IMG/VR virus record: IMGVR_UViG_3300047457_000408
Location: 1-31,357 of that record
DNA from: a virus
DNA length: 31,357 nucleotides
Reading direction: 5' to 3' (one strand)
This document shows, one piece after another, positions 1 through 6,853 of the stretch. Made by a program: the position numbers and the translations under genes. The notes under the pieces were generated by a model. That model searched no databases. It saw only the letters and a list, made by a program, of their open reading frames with translations, and was not told the origin of the DNA. Each line of letters begins with the position of its first letter. The first letter of the stretch is position 1.

Positions 1-78
1 GATGTTAATGGTTGGTCATTTAAAGATGATTGTTATAATTTACAAATAGAAAAATTGAATCAATTTAAAAAGGTATGA
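1..78 (+). CDS. 3' end of an unidentified gene (partial)
   Basis: The first 25 codons of the window are open in frame 1 and end at TGA 76-78. The peptide is polar (it contains NGWSFKDD and ends NQFKKV). The stop overlaps the next start in an ATGA arrangement (75-78), which supports this being a real coding 3' end in the same operon. The stretch is AT-rich. Too little is present to name a family. Confidence 0.6.
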   Translation, partial: DVNGWSFKDDCYNLQIEKLNQFKKV

Positions 79-257
79 CAACGGAAGACCGGGGATATAA
101 AACGGTTGTTTACTGGAAAGACCAGATGCTTTCATTTGAGCCAGTCCCGGATGCTGAACTTGAAAAGACCCTAAAAAAATATCGGAAAAAAGGATTTAAT
201 TCCGAGCCGATATCGGATGACCTGATAAAAAAAATTGCAGAAAAGTTGAAAATATAA
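75..257 (+). CDS. small hypothetical protein, 60 aa
   Basis: Unrecognised small charged protein, rich in Lys and Glu, with no membrane segment. A helical, basic C-terminal half (residues 28-60) follows a short beta-like N-terminus. The ATG overlaps the upstream stop by 4 nt, so it is probably translationally coupled to the truncated gene before it. The next gene has its own promoter in the 22-nt gap that follows. Function unknown; position suggests an early phage gene. Confidence 0.55.
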   Translation: MTTEDRGYKTVVYWKDQMLSFEPVPDAELEKTLKKYRKKGFNSEPISDDLIKKIAEKLKI

Positions 258-275
258 AAATTTATACTATATTTG
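246..275 (+). promoter_or_regulatory. Bacteroidetes-type early promoter
   Basis: TTG at 246-248 and TATATTTG at 268-275 match the Bacteroidetes -33/-7 pattern with 22 nt between element starts. Only CATC separates the final G from the ATG at 280, so transcription would begin at or next to the start codon. The same spacing recurs at 26392-26421 and 31096-31125. Confidence 0.75.
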
Positions 276-279
276 CATC

Positions 280-501
280 ATGGAAATCACATTTAAGCAA
301 ACCACAGCAGGAGAATATACTGCCGAATTTGAACACGATGACGTACTTTTTCAGATTGATTGGGAAGATGACAGCAATACGGTGTATATCTTCCAGCAGT
401 TTGGTTTTGACAATCGCAAATTGATTGCTTTGCCTGTTGAAACCCTTGAACCTATAATCAGAATTTTAACACAAATCAAAAATAATCAAGACAATGAATG
501 A
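280..501 (+). CDS. small hypothetical early protein, 73 aa
   Basis: Unrecognised 73-aa acidic protein. Residues 1-45 alternate in a beta-strand-like pattern (acidic DWEDD around residues 27-31) and are followed by an amphipathic helix with a polar tail. It is the first gene behind the promoter at 246-275, and its mRNA is predicted to be leaderless. The stop overlaps the start of the Rad52-like gene by 8 nt, so it is co-transcribed with the recombination gene. Whether it takes part in recombination cannot be told from sequence. Confidence 0.65.
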   Translation: MEITFKQTTAGEYTAEFEHDDVLFQIDWEDDSNTVYIFQQFGFDNRKLIALPVETLEPIIRILTQIKNNQDNE

Positions 502-955
502 CATTTTAACCGCACCCATTCAGTCCAATGAGATTGAATGGCGAGTGCAACAACAGACAAGCACAGGCAAGTTGATTATCGTGCCGTACATTAACAACAG
601 ATGCGTGATGCAACGCTTTGACGCTGCCTTCGGGCCGACAAATTGGACAAGTGAGTTTAGGGAAATCGGCAACGGTTTTATCTGTCGTTTGACTGTGACC
701 GTAGACAAGAAAACTGTGTACCGGGAAGATGGTGCATCCAAGACCAACATCGAACCTGAAAAGGGTGGTATCTCGGATGCAATGAAAAGGGCTGCTGTGC
801 AGTTTGGATTGGGCAGATGCCTGTACGATTATCCAAAAGTAATGATAGAAACGGATGGAAAGTTCATCCCTGATTGGGCGCATGATAAACTTGGCAAACT
901 TGTCGATTGGATAAACGCTGGTAACTGGAAGGAAATAATAATTTTGAAGCCATGA
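494..955 (+). CDS. Rad52/Rad22-like single-strand annealing protein
   Basis: Phage recombinase of the Rad52/22 family, predicted to bind single-stranded DNA and anneal complementary strands during phage recombination or replication. Visible family features are the N-terminal WRVQ (16-19), the PYINNR-x4-RFDAAFGPTNW block (31-51), the beta strands around FICRLTVTV (62-70), and the signature KGGISDAMKRAAVQFGLGR (90-108) followed by LYDYP. At 153 aa it is a minimal version with only the annealing core and a short tail. It overlaps both neighbours (8 nt upstream, 4 nt ATGA downstream). No exonuclease partner is recognisable in the window. The family call is confident. Confidence 0.9.
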   Translation: MNDILTAPIQSNEIEWRVQQQTSTGKLIIVPYINNRCVMQRFDAAFGPTNWTSEFREIGNGFICRLTVTVDKKTVYREDGASKTNIEPEKGGISDAMKRAAVQFGLGRCLYDYPKVMIETDGKFIPDWAHDKLGKLVDWINAGNWKEIIILKP

Positions 956-1356
956 CGGATGTAGTTAAATTGATGTTTGATGTTGAGGAAGGCAACGCAT
1001 CCGCTTTGGATGCGTTCTGCCAACTCACTCGCCTTGAAAAGCAAATCAAAGCAGCCAAAGAGCAAATCCAATCCCAAGCTATAAACGAAGCACAGATGTA
1101 CGGCAAGACTTTCAATCACATGGGTTTTGAAATTCAATGCCGTTCAGGTGCAGGCCGATGGAAGTTTGACCATTTGAATGAATGGGTTGTTGAGAAAAAC
1201 AAAATGGCCGCCATTGAACACGCTGCAAAGTGGGCTTATCAGTCCATTGAAAAGGGCATCACTCCCATTACGGATGACGGGGATATAATTGAACCTGCTG
1301 TGTATGTGGCAGGAAGTGACACCATAGCATTAAAGGAGATTAGCCATGCTGATTAG
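952..1356 (+). CDS. hypothetical protein downstream of the annealing protein, 134 aa
   Basis: Unrecognised. Residues 20-50 form a charged, heptad-like helix (LEKQIKAAKEQIQ), and the middle contains a short motif ending in GRWKFDHLNEW (about 63-73). The C-terminus is acidic and beta-like. The start forms an ATGA overlap with the Rad52-like stop, and the last codons overlap the next gene by 11 nt, so it belongs to the same operon. Its place next to an annealing protein makes a recombination or replication accessory role possible, but nothing in the sequence demonstrates it. Confidence 0.65.
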   Translation: MTDVVKLMFDVEEGNASALDAFCQLTRLEKQIKAAKEQIQSQAINEAQMYGKTFNHMGFEIQCRSGAGRWKFDHLNEWVVEKNKMAAIEHAAKWAYQSIEKGITPITDDGDIIEPAVYVAGSDTIALKEISHAD

Positions 1357-1528
1357 ACGTGAAATTCCGAAGTCAATAGAGAGATGGCTACCACCTTGCG
1401 AAGAAGAAGTCATTGAAGCACAGCCATACGATTACAGCCAAATGCCTGATGACTTGCCCAGCGTTGATGATTGGTTTAAAATCAGGGTTTGGGTTGATGA
1501 AATTGAAGGCAAATCCCTGACAGGTTAA
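1346..1528 (+). CDS. small hypothetical protein, 60 aa
   Basis: Unrecognised. It begins with a basic segment (MLIRREIPKSIERWLPP) and continues as an acidic, Pro/Tyr-rich region ending in WFKIRVWVDEIEG. It overlaps the previous gene by 11 nt. Last gene before a 187-nt gap. It could be a small early regulator or interaction peptide, but no domain is visible. Confidence 0.5.
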   Translation: MLIRREIPKSIERWLPPCEEEVIEAQPYDYSQMPDDLPSVDDWFKIRVWVDEIEGKSLTG

Positions 1529-1561
1529 TGTGCTATAAAATGCACTATATCATTTAAACAA

Positions 1562-1575
1562 TGTCAAATGTGACA
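1562..1575. promoter_or_regulatory. short inverted repeat, possible operator
   Basis: TGTCA-AATG-TGACA forms a 14-bp palindrome in the gap between 1528 and 1716. It has the size of a dimeric regulator site, but short palindromes arise by chance and no repressor gene is visible. Confidence 0.25.
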
Positions 1576-1609
1576 CAATGGATATGAATAGTGAAATATA
1601 CCGCACTTT

Positions 1610-1699
1610 ATGTTAGCACTCGGATTGCTGTTGTATATTGCCCCTGTGGTTCTTGCATTCATTGACTTTTTGGTGGATGTTAGCAACCGCAGGGGTTAA
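1610..1699 (+). CDS. possible 29-aa single-pass membrane peptide
   Basis: A short ORF in the 1529-1715 gap encodes one hydrophobic segment (LLLYIAPVVLAFIDFLV, residues 6-22) followed by a basic tail ending NRRG, a typical small membrane protein layout with positive C-terminus. It overlaps a hairpin in the same DNA (1641-1695), so the region could be selected as RNA instead. No homologue is recognised. Confidence 0.4.
   Translation: MLALGLLLYIAPVVLAFIDFLVDVSNRRG
1641..1695 (+). other. long-range hairpin upstream of the phosphoesterase gene
   Basis: CCCCTGTGGTT (1641-1651) pairs over 11 bp, with one G-U, to AACCGCAGGGG (1685-1695), enclosing a 33-nt loop. It sits 20 nt before the phosphoesterase start and is followed by CTACTTTTATAG, an element shared with several late genes. 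It may be a weak terminator or a leader structure. Confidence 0.4.
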
Positions 1700-1715
1700 C
1701 TACTTTTATAGATAG

Positions 1716-2582
1716 ATGATAAAAGAAACAAAACGCATCTCTCGCAATATTCATGCTGTGTATTGCGAAAAACAAATCAACCTGCTTCTTATGTCCGACC
1801 TGCACTGGGATAACCCAAAATGCGACAGGGCATTGCTCAAAAACCACCTTGATGAAGCAGTCAAAAGAAATGCTAAAATCATTATTAACGGTGATTTCTT
1901 CTGTATGATGCAGGGGAAGTATGACCCAAGAAGAAGTAAAAAAGACATTCTGCCTGAACACAATAAAGCCAATTACATTGATGCAGTCATTCAAGATGCC
2001 GTTGAATATTTTGCACCGTATAAAGACCATATTTTATTGATTGGCTATGGCAACCACGAAACAGCTATATTGAAGTCACTTGAAACAGACCCAATTCAGC
2101 GATTTGTTGACCTATTTAACACAACACATTCAGCCAATATTTATTCGGGTGGTTATGGTGGTATCGTTGATTTCAAATTTCAGCTGACAGAACACGGCCA
2201 CAGGCGCAAATGGACACTGCGATATTATCACGGCTTTGGCGGTGGTGGTATTGTGACCAAAGGCGTAATTCAAGACCAGCGCATGATGTCATTTATGGAA
2301 GGTTATGATTGTATATGGCAAGGTCACGTTCACGAACTTTATCATCACATCAACCCTGTTGAAACTTATGACAGCCATCAGAAAAAAATTAAAGCACGAA
2401 ATGTGCATCAGATAAGGACAAGCACATATAAAGAAGAATATGAAGATGGATTTGCAGGATTTCATATTGAAAAAGGCAGACCGCCAAAACCACTGGGAAG
2501 TATGTGGTTGACATTGTGCGGAACCCGTGCCGAAAGTGAAATAATCCCTGAATTTACCTTTTGCAATAAATATTATGTTTAG
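1716..2582 (+). CDS. calcineurin-like metallophosphoesterase
   Basis: Two-metal phosphoesterase of the calcineurin-like superfamily, 288 aa. All core motifs are present: D28-x-H30 in MSDLHWD, G59-D60, G112-N-H-E115, H172 and G203-H-V-H206. Substrate cannot be read from sequence; phage members may act on nucleic acid ends or nucleotides. Residues 61-90 form a charged insertion (KYDPRRSKK) between motifs II and III. The start is the ATG after the CTACTTTTATAG element; the stop overlaps the next gene by 8 nt. Despite the recombination neighbours it lacks an SbcD-like C-terminal extension, so exonuclease function is not assured. Confidence 0.85.
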   Translation: MIKETKRISRNIHAVYCEKQINLLLMSDLHWDNPKCDRALLKNHLDEAVKRNAKIIINGDFFCMMQGKYDPRRSKKDILPEHNKANYIDAVIQDAVEYFAPYKDHILLIGYGNHETAILKSLETDPIQRFVDLFNTTHSANIYSGGYGGIVDFKFQLTEHGHRRKWTLRYYHGFGGGGIVTKGVIQDQRMMSFMEGYDCIWQGHVHELYHHINPVETYDSHQKKIKARNVHQIRTSTYKEEYEDGFAGFHIEKGRPPKPLGSMWLTLCGTRAESEIIPEFTFCNKYYV

Positions 2583-2838
2583 CACTCCTTTATGTTTGGA
2601 AGTCATCGCAGGGGATGAAATGGAAGATGCACTCTATGAAATGGGCATTGCACCTGCTGAAACAGACCTTTACAAAGAGCCTACATTCCCGGTTTGTTTT
2701 TACAAGATTGACGCAATGATGATGGATAACCGCAGCACCTTAAAAAAGCCATTGACAATTATCGTCTGCGGAGAATTGACATATCTTGTCAAATTCAGCC
2801 TTGAATATATGATTGAATTGGTGCGGTTGCACCGATAG
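2575..2838 (+). CDS. hypothetical protein, 87 aa
   Basis: Unrecognised. A mixed alpha/beta pattern with hydrophobic strands near KPLTIIVCGELTYLV (about 58-72) and a C-terminal amphipathic helix. It starts inside the end of the phosphoesterase gene (8-nt overlap) and is the last plus-strand gene of the left block, ending just before the convergent terminator hairpin. No transmembrane segment or cofactor motif is evident. Confidence 0.6.
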   Translation: MFSTPLCLEVIAGDEMEDALYEMGIAPAETDLYKEPTFPVCFYKIDAMMMDNRSTLKKPLTIIVCGELTYLVKFSLEYMIELVRLHR

Positions 2839-2841
2839 TTT

Positions 2842-2865
2842 TTACTCAAAACATTGAGTAATTTT
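2842..2865 (+). terminator. terminator between convergent gene blocks
   Basis: A perfect 8-bp stem, TTACTCAA (2842-2849) with TTGAGTAA (2854-2861), encloses AACA and is followed by TTTT. It lies between the last plus-strand early gene (stop 2838) and the end of the minus-strand late block (stop 2868). The stem can form in both transcripts, but the T-run favours the plus direction. Confidence 0.7.
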
Positions 2866-2867
2866 GC

Positions 2868-3497
2868 TCAACCGAATGTGCAAAATAGGGTAAAATCAAT
2901 GGTCTGTCCCTGATTAAATCGTTTCACAATCTCGAACCAGTGCCTATCTGGAACTACTTGACATCCTGCTGACCACTTATTTACCCAATCCCCCAACCCG
3001 GCACGGTGGAAATTTATCCCAAACAACCCAAACTGTGTAATTTTTTGGTCAATCTGCCTGTCTTTATTGCCATCCCGGTAAATGGTAATTGGCAAAACCT
3101 GCTGAAAATAAGGTGCTTTGCCCCATAAATTTGACCAATTCGCACCCGTTACAAAGCGGTGAGACCCGACAACTTGCTGTTCAATGGGTACTGCTGTGCC
3201 TGTTATACCGCCAACAGTGAATGGATTATAAATATAAAAGTCACCTGCGGTGGTCGAAGCAGGACAAACGTAGACAATTTGGCCATATTTGTACACCACA
3301 CAGAAATCATCGAACTTATTTGTGAGCTTATCGTCTGTTCGCAGCCATACAATGCCGTGATATTGCGGTAGCCATTTGCGTTTTTTCAACTCATTGCCTA
3401 TGTAGTTGGCCAGTGCTTCGGTAGATTTCGGGCCGATAATCCCATCCGCTTTCAGGTTTGCCCCGTTTTTGTTCAATAGTTCTTGCAGTGTTTTCAT
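2868..3497 (-). CDS. endolysin-like protein: peptidoglycan-binding segment plus L,D-transpeptidase-type catalytic motif
   Basis: Predicted cell-wall enzyme, 209 aa, last gene of the late block. Residues 2-33 resemble a short peptidoglycan-binding repeat (LQELLNKNG, then ADGIIGPKSTEAL). The C-terminal half has H164 in INFHRAG and S176-A-G-C179 in KWSAGCQVV, the H-x(14)-C arrangement of YkuD-type L,D-transpeptidases. A lytic or peptidoglycan-editing role fits the adjacent small membrane proteins. The ATG at 3497 gives a 4-nt ATGA overlap with the gene before it; a longer reading from an upstream GTG is less likely. No signal peptide is visible, so export would depend on a holin-like partner. 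Confidence 0.7.
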   Translation of the reverse strand: MKTLQELLNKNGANLKADGIIGPKSTEALANYIGNELKKRKWLPQYHGIVWLRTDDKLTNKFDDFCVVYKYGQIVYVCPASTTAGDFYIYNPFTVGGITGTAVPIEQQVVGSHRFVTGANWSNLWGKAPYFQQVLPITIYRDGNKDRQIDQKITQFGLFGINFHRAGLGDWVNKWSAGCQVVPDRHWFEIVKRFNQGQTIDFTLFCTFG

Positions 3498-4000
3498 TTT
3501 GCTATGAATAATAATGATGAAAGGATTGCCAAATTTCGCCACATATTTCGTTTCCTACGCATTTTATTGTTGTCTGTGATACATTGTTCCATTTGTTGCC
3601 TTTGAGTGCTTGTAATGGCTTCTAAATGCGTAATCGCACTATCCTGTAATTTAATGACCTGTGATTGACTATAAATTATGATGCTATCTTCTTCGATAAT
3701 CTCCCAGCATAGGCGGTTTTCATCAATTATTGAAATGAGTTTGACCGTGTCTTTTTGCAGTTCGGTAATGGTCAGCGTATCGTGGACATATTTTGTCCTA
3801 ATTTGACGGAGTGTTTTTACCTTTTCAGGTCGGTTAATAAGCAGCGCAGCATACTCGTTTTTTATGCTGTCAATTTCGGCTTGTAAACTATCTACCAGTC
3901 TTGTGTCTGCCTGTGGTTTTTCTGATACCGGGCATGACCTAAATACAAGCACACTGACAAGTATGCCAAAAAGCACAAAAAACCAATCATTTCGCTTCAT
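3494..4000 (-). CDS. membrane-anchored coiled-coil lysis-cassette protein (spanin-like candidate)
   Basis: 168 aa. An N-terminal membrane segment (WFFVLFGILVSVLVF, 6-20) is followed by a long helical region (about 35-150) and a second hydrophobic stretch at the C-terminus (LAILSSLLFIA). This resembles inner-membrane spanin or lysis-accessory proteins, but no lipobox or partner is evident. The start is the ATG directly preceded by AGAGG; the reading extended to a TTG nine bases earlier is less likely. It overlaps both neighbours. Confidence 0.6.
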   Translation of the reverse strand: MKRNDWFFVLFGILVSVLVFRSCPVSEKPQADTRLVDSLQAEIDSIKNEYAALLINRPEKVKTLRQIRTKYVHDTLTITELQKDTVKLISIIDENRLCWEIIEEDSIIIYSQSQVIKLQDSAITHLEAITSTQRQQMEQCITDNNKMRRKRNMWRNLAILSSLLFIAK

Positions 4001-4175
4001 CCTCTGCAAAGAAATTAGTCACGAACTTACCGATAGCACCGCACACACCTGAAATCAGCATCAATTTGGGATTGTCCAAATTCAGTCCGGCAATGAATAA
4101 TGATGCAGCGGCAATGCTGTCACCCAAAACCCTGAAACGCTTGGGGGTGGGTTGGAAATAGTTTTTAAATTTCAT
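3987..4175 (-). CDS. small membrane protein, holin candidate (62 aa)
   Basis: Two hydrophobic stretches (SIAAASLFIAGLNL, about 19-32, and LMLISGVCGAIGKFVTNFF, about 38-56) with a basic N-terminus and an acidic tail suggest a small two-segment membrane protein. The ATG at 4175 has GGAAG directly upstream; a GTG start 90 nt earlier would add a basic, low-complexity leader. Position beside the lysin and a second membrane protein suggests holin or antiholin function (inference). Confidence 0.6.
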   Translation of the reverse strand: MKFKNYFQPTPKRFRVLGDSIAAASLFIAGLNLDNPKLMLISGVCGAIGKFVTNFFAEDEAK

Positions 4176-4274
4176 CTTCCTTGTCCTCTGTATGGTTTTG
4201 CTGATTTGTGTTTGTTGGCTGATTTGGTATGTCTGCCCAATCTTCGCTTTGGCTTTGGCTGCCACTTTACTATC

Positions 4275-4436
4275 TCACTTTTTTTTGCCATTGAAGAACT
4301 TGTAAATGCCTATGCAGGATAAAACAAGGGCAGCGGTGAAAGATAGGAACTGCACAATGGGAAGCAACTTTGCAGCAGCCCCGGCCAACCATAACAGCCA
4401 CGAACCAACGATGCTTTCGGACAAATTATATTTCAT
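4275..4436 (-). CDS. small membrane protein, second holin candidate (53 aa)
   Basis: Two predicted membrane segments (VGSWLLWLAGAAAKLL, about 10-25, and VQFLSFTAALVLSCIGIYKF, about 28-47) and a Lys-rich C-terminus (NGKKK) match the size and charge layout of small phage holins. The ATG at 4436 overlaps the previous stop by 11 nt; an upstream TTG start is possible. Which of the two small membrane proteins is the holin cannot be decided from sequence. Confidence 0.6.
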   Translation of the reverse strand: MKYNLSESIVGSWLLWLAGAAAKLLPIVQFLSFTAALVLSCIGIYKFFNGKKK

Positions 4437-4668
4437 AAGATGGTTCAATAACTTCAAATTCTGTCGGCTGACCTAACACGGGCAACAATGATTCATCAAA
4501 AATAATGTACCAAAAAGGGGGTGTATTTAATCCTGCAAATCGGTAATCAACCCAATTTTGTGTAACATCATCAGGCGCAACAGGAATGCCATAATAAGCA
4601 TCACACGCTTCACGTGCATTGATTGCTTCCTGTTCTGTTGTAAATTTATATCCGTTAATAAATGCCAT
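4426..4668 (-). CDS. hypothetical protein, 80 aa
   Basis: Unrecognised soluble protein with no membrane segment. N-terminal MAFINGYKFTTEQEAINARE suggests a strand followed by a helix; the middle is rich in aromatic residues (NWVDYRF, PPFWYIIF). It lies between the adhesin-like gene (14-nt overlap) and the lysis genes, the usual place for small tail-tip, chaperone or assembly proteins. A chaperone for the adhesin is one possibility, not supported by any motif. Confidence 0.6.
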   Translation of the reverse strand: MAFINGYKFTTEQEAINAREACDAYYGIPVAPDDVTQNWVDYRFAGLNTPPFWYIIFDESLLPVLGQPTEFEVIEPSYEI

Positions 4669-5524
4669 AATAAGTGTTTATATTGCTTTCAATTCCTGTA
4701 CGATTTGAAGATTGATTTGAATGATAAACAATTATTTCACCAATCTTACCATTCATATAAAAAGAAGGTGATGTTAATTGATATACAACACCTATACTTG
4801 TTACTATTGTACCGGTCAAAGTGGTAGATAATGATGTTGCTGTTGTACCTATTGAACTATTGATATAATTACTCATAGTTGATGTTGCGCCTTGTATTAT
4901 GCCTGTGAATAATGAATAATTTGTTGTTGTATATGTTTTAAAAGCAGTTGGAAAGGATGCCCCACTTCCTACCTGTAAATCATAACGACTATTTGCAACG
5001 TAATTAAAAAACTCTCTATTGTTGCTCGATACAGTTGTTGAACTTCTACTAAAAATTGTTTTTGCATTTGTATCTACGATACTTTTTATCGTTCCAAAAA
5101 TAGAACCTGTTGCTAATGAATATGAGCCACTTGCGTTTAAAAAATCATTACTTCCATCAAATACAACAATGGGTACATTATTTTCTTTTTCAATAGTTCC
5201 TGAATTAACAATGCGCGGTTGATTGTTTGCTGTGCTTTGAGTGGCATTTCTTCCATTGCCGCTTTGGTCATACCAAGTGGTGACAAAACCATTTCCAGCA
5301 CCGCAAAAAGTTGTTAATGCTGTTGTATCTAAACCACCACTTGAATTAAATCCAATGTCCTGCTCTGTGTTGTCCGATGACCTACGCACACGGATAGCAC
5401 TACCCGTATATGCTGTGCGTAATAATCTCAAAGAATAAGCAGCAGCAGCACCTGTATAGGTATCAAGTACACCAATATATGGCTCACCACCTGCTACAAA
5501 TGACCGAACACCTATTCTTATCAT
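4655..5524 (-). CDS. lectin-like tail adhesin (concanavalin-A-like fold, arabinofuranosidase-B-type domain)
   Basis: 289 aa. The segment from about residue 28 to 95 (YSLRLLRTAYTGSAIRVRRS, then TTWYDQSGNGRNATQ) resembles the concanavalin-A-like jelly-roll domain seen in fungal alpha-L-arabinofuranosidase B and in phage surface proteins. The rest is Ser/Thr/Asn-rich and beta-predicted, ending GKIGEIIVYHS-x-IESNINTYYG, typical of the last strands of LamG-like folds. Likely role: virion adhesin binding host surface glycan; enzymatic activity is uncertain. The DNA is more AT-rich than the flanking structural genes, suggesting exchange of a receptor-binding module. It overlaps the next small structural gene by ATGA. 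Confidence 0.65.
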   Translation of the reverse strand: MIRIGVRSFVAGGEPYIGVLDTYTGAAAAYSLRLLRTAYTGSAIRVRRSSDNTEQDIGFNSSGGLDTTALTTFCGAGNGFVTTWYDQSGNGRNATQSTANNQPRIVNSGTIEKENNVPIVVFDGSNDFLNASGSYSLATGSIFGTIKSIVDTNAKTIFSRSSTTVSSNNREFFNYVANSRYDLQVGSGASFPTAFKTYTTTNYSLFTGIIQGATSTMSNYINSSIGTTATSLSTTLTGTIVTSIGVVYQLTSPSFYMNGKIGEIIVYHSNQSSNRTGIESNINTYYGIY

Positions 5525-5790
5525 ACGTTGTAAGCTACGATGCTGCCGCTTGTCAGGGTTATGCTGCTGAAATAGTCACCTTCGGGAAGCGAAATGAAAG
5601 TGCCTTGTTTCAGGGTGATGCCTGTCAGTCCGAGGGTTGTCATTACACTTGCCGCATTTTTGTCAAGGGCTGCGGAAACAACCGCATCTGCGTTAACGAC
5701 AAAACCCTGCCAACGGCCGGTGTTTGCACCTGTTCCTGATAATACCTTGCAGCCCGTGAAGCCGCTCATAAATTCTGTTGCTGTACTCAT
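5521..5790 (-). CDS. small virion-associated protein candidate, 89 aa
   Basis: A small Gly/Ala/Thr-rich, beta-predicted protein (ends LPEGDYFSSITLTSGSIVAYNV) without membrane segments. Composition and length resemble phage decoration proteins or tail-fibre-base proteins. It lies one base after the connector-like gene and overlaps the adhesin start by 4 nt, so it may form a mount or cap for the adhesin (inference). No named family recognised. Confidence 0.6.
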   Translation of the reverse strand: MSTATEFMSGFTGCKVLSGTGANTGRWQGFVVNADAVVSAALDKNAASVMTTLGLTGITLKQGTFISLPEGDYFSSITLTSGSIVAYNV

Positions 5791-5791
5791 T

Positions 5792-6256
5792 TTATTCTAT
5801 TATTGGGAATGTTAAATTGTTGTTTGGTGTGTCGCAGTAGTCACGTAGGTTTGGACAATGATATTCGATAACGGCTGCAACTCCGCTAACGATGTCCGTT
5901 TGTGCATCATAAAATGGGGTGATGCTGTCATTGATTACCCATGTTCCGGCTATGTTGTTTCGGTAAACATAGCGCAGCATAGAGTAAATGTCTAACATAA
6001 CCGTGTGCATATCTGAAATCCTCTCCACCGCATCGGTGAAATCTTCTCTGTGTCTGTCAGCAATGGCAACCGCAAATCGGTAAATCACCTTGTCAACGGT
6101 CACCTGACTGCCATCAGGGAAAATCCGCATAAGTGGATAAAGCTGTTCACCGCTTGTATTGATGTTTGGCTCAATATTTACGATGGTTGCCTTTATCTGC
6201 TTGTGGTTGTTTCCCGCAGTTTCCAGAGCTTCCAGTAGTTGGTTGATTGTTACCAT
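5792..6256 (-). CDS. connector / tail-terminator-like protein candidate, 154 aa
   Basis: An N-terminal helix (INQLLEALETAGNNHKQI) is followed by alternating strands and helices, including VTVDKVIYRFAVAIADRHRED and IVSGVAAVIEYHC. The strand-helix order and size resemble tail-completion or neck proteins that follow head-tail connectors. It lies 46 nt downstream of the DUF6712-like gene. The family assignment rests mainly on size, predicted fold and position. Confidence 0.5.
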   Translation of the reverse strand: MVTINQLLEALETAGNNHKQIKATIVNIEPNINTSGEQLYPLMRIFPDGSQVTVDKVIYRFAVAIADRHREDFTDAVERISDMHTVMLDIYSMLRYVYRNNIAGTWVINDSITPFYDAQTDIVSGVAAVIEYHCPNLRDYCDTPNNNLTFPIIE

Positions 6257-6301
6257 TGAGATAGATTTTCAGTTTGTTTTCGTTTTTTGTCCTGACTTTA
6301 T

Positions 6302-6853
6302 TCATGAAAAGAAACCACGTAAAAATTTGTAATCATCATCTTCACCCAAGTAAAACCCACCAAATAAATATTGGTTCTGTGGGTTAATCACGTCAAGACC
6401 ACTTGCAGGGTTTTGATATTCGGGGAAAAGTGTATCGTTTTCGGCAAGATACAAACGCAATCTTTCAGCGTAGTATTCTGCCTTGTTTTGGTAACGCTGT
6501 TCAATCATGCGAAGTTGGTCAACATCCACAGCATTTGCGTTTTCTGCTCCACGACTTGCCGCTGACTTATTCATCATTTTGTAGGTCAATGGCAGCATTG
6601 AGTCCAAAATCACGTAATGATATAGGCAAGGTGCAACATATTTATTGACCAATGTCAGGTAGTTACCACCAAGCCCAGCCCCGTTGATGTCATCACAAAT
6701 CTTGTCATATAGGGTAGAACCCAAAATATCACGGATATAAACATCCTGTGCGGTACGCATGGCAGTCTGCAACAACTTGCTATCAACATTCTCATCGATA
6801 GGGGTGTTTTTCTTGACATCCTGCTCACTTACGAAATATGCGAAATTAGCCAT
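6302..6853 (-). CDS. head-tail connector (DUF6712-like)
   Basis: 183 aa, mostly helical. The pattern DSKLLQTAMRTAQDVYIRDI, then LGSTLYDKICDDI, then YLTLVNKYVAPCLYHYV resembles the DUF6712-like proteins of Bacteroidetes phages, which occupy the neck position after the portal. It starts 8 nt inside the end of the portal gene, consistent with a portal-adaptor pair. A central insertion (SAASRGAENANAVDV, about 96-110) precedes a long helix. The neck role is inferred from resemblance and position. Confidence 0.6.
   Translation of the reverse strand: MANFAYFVSEQDVKKNTPIDENVDSKLLQTAMRTAQDVYIRDILGSTLYDKICDDINGAGLGGNYLTLVNKYVAPCLYHYVILDSMLPLTYKMMNKSAASRGAENANAVDVDQLRMIEQRYQNKAEYYAERLRLYLAENDTLFPEYQNPASGLDVINPQNQYLFGGFYLGEDDDYKFLRGFFS

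Noticed and set aside
4177-4290. A8 tract (near 4280) as a programmed frameshift joining the two small membrane proteins
   Set aside because: The -1 frame stops within three codons and the +1 frame gives a Lys/Arg-rich low-complexity peptide; the ATG at 4175 with GGAAG is a sufficient start.
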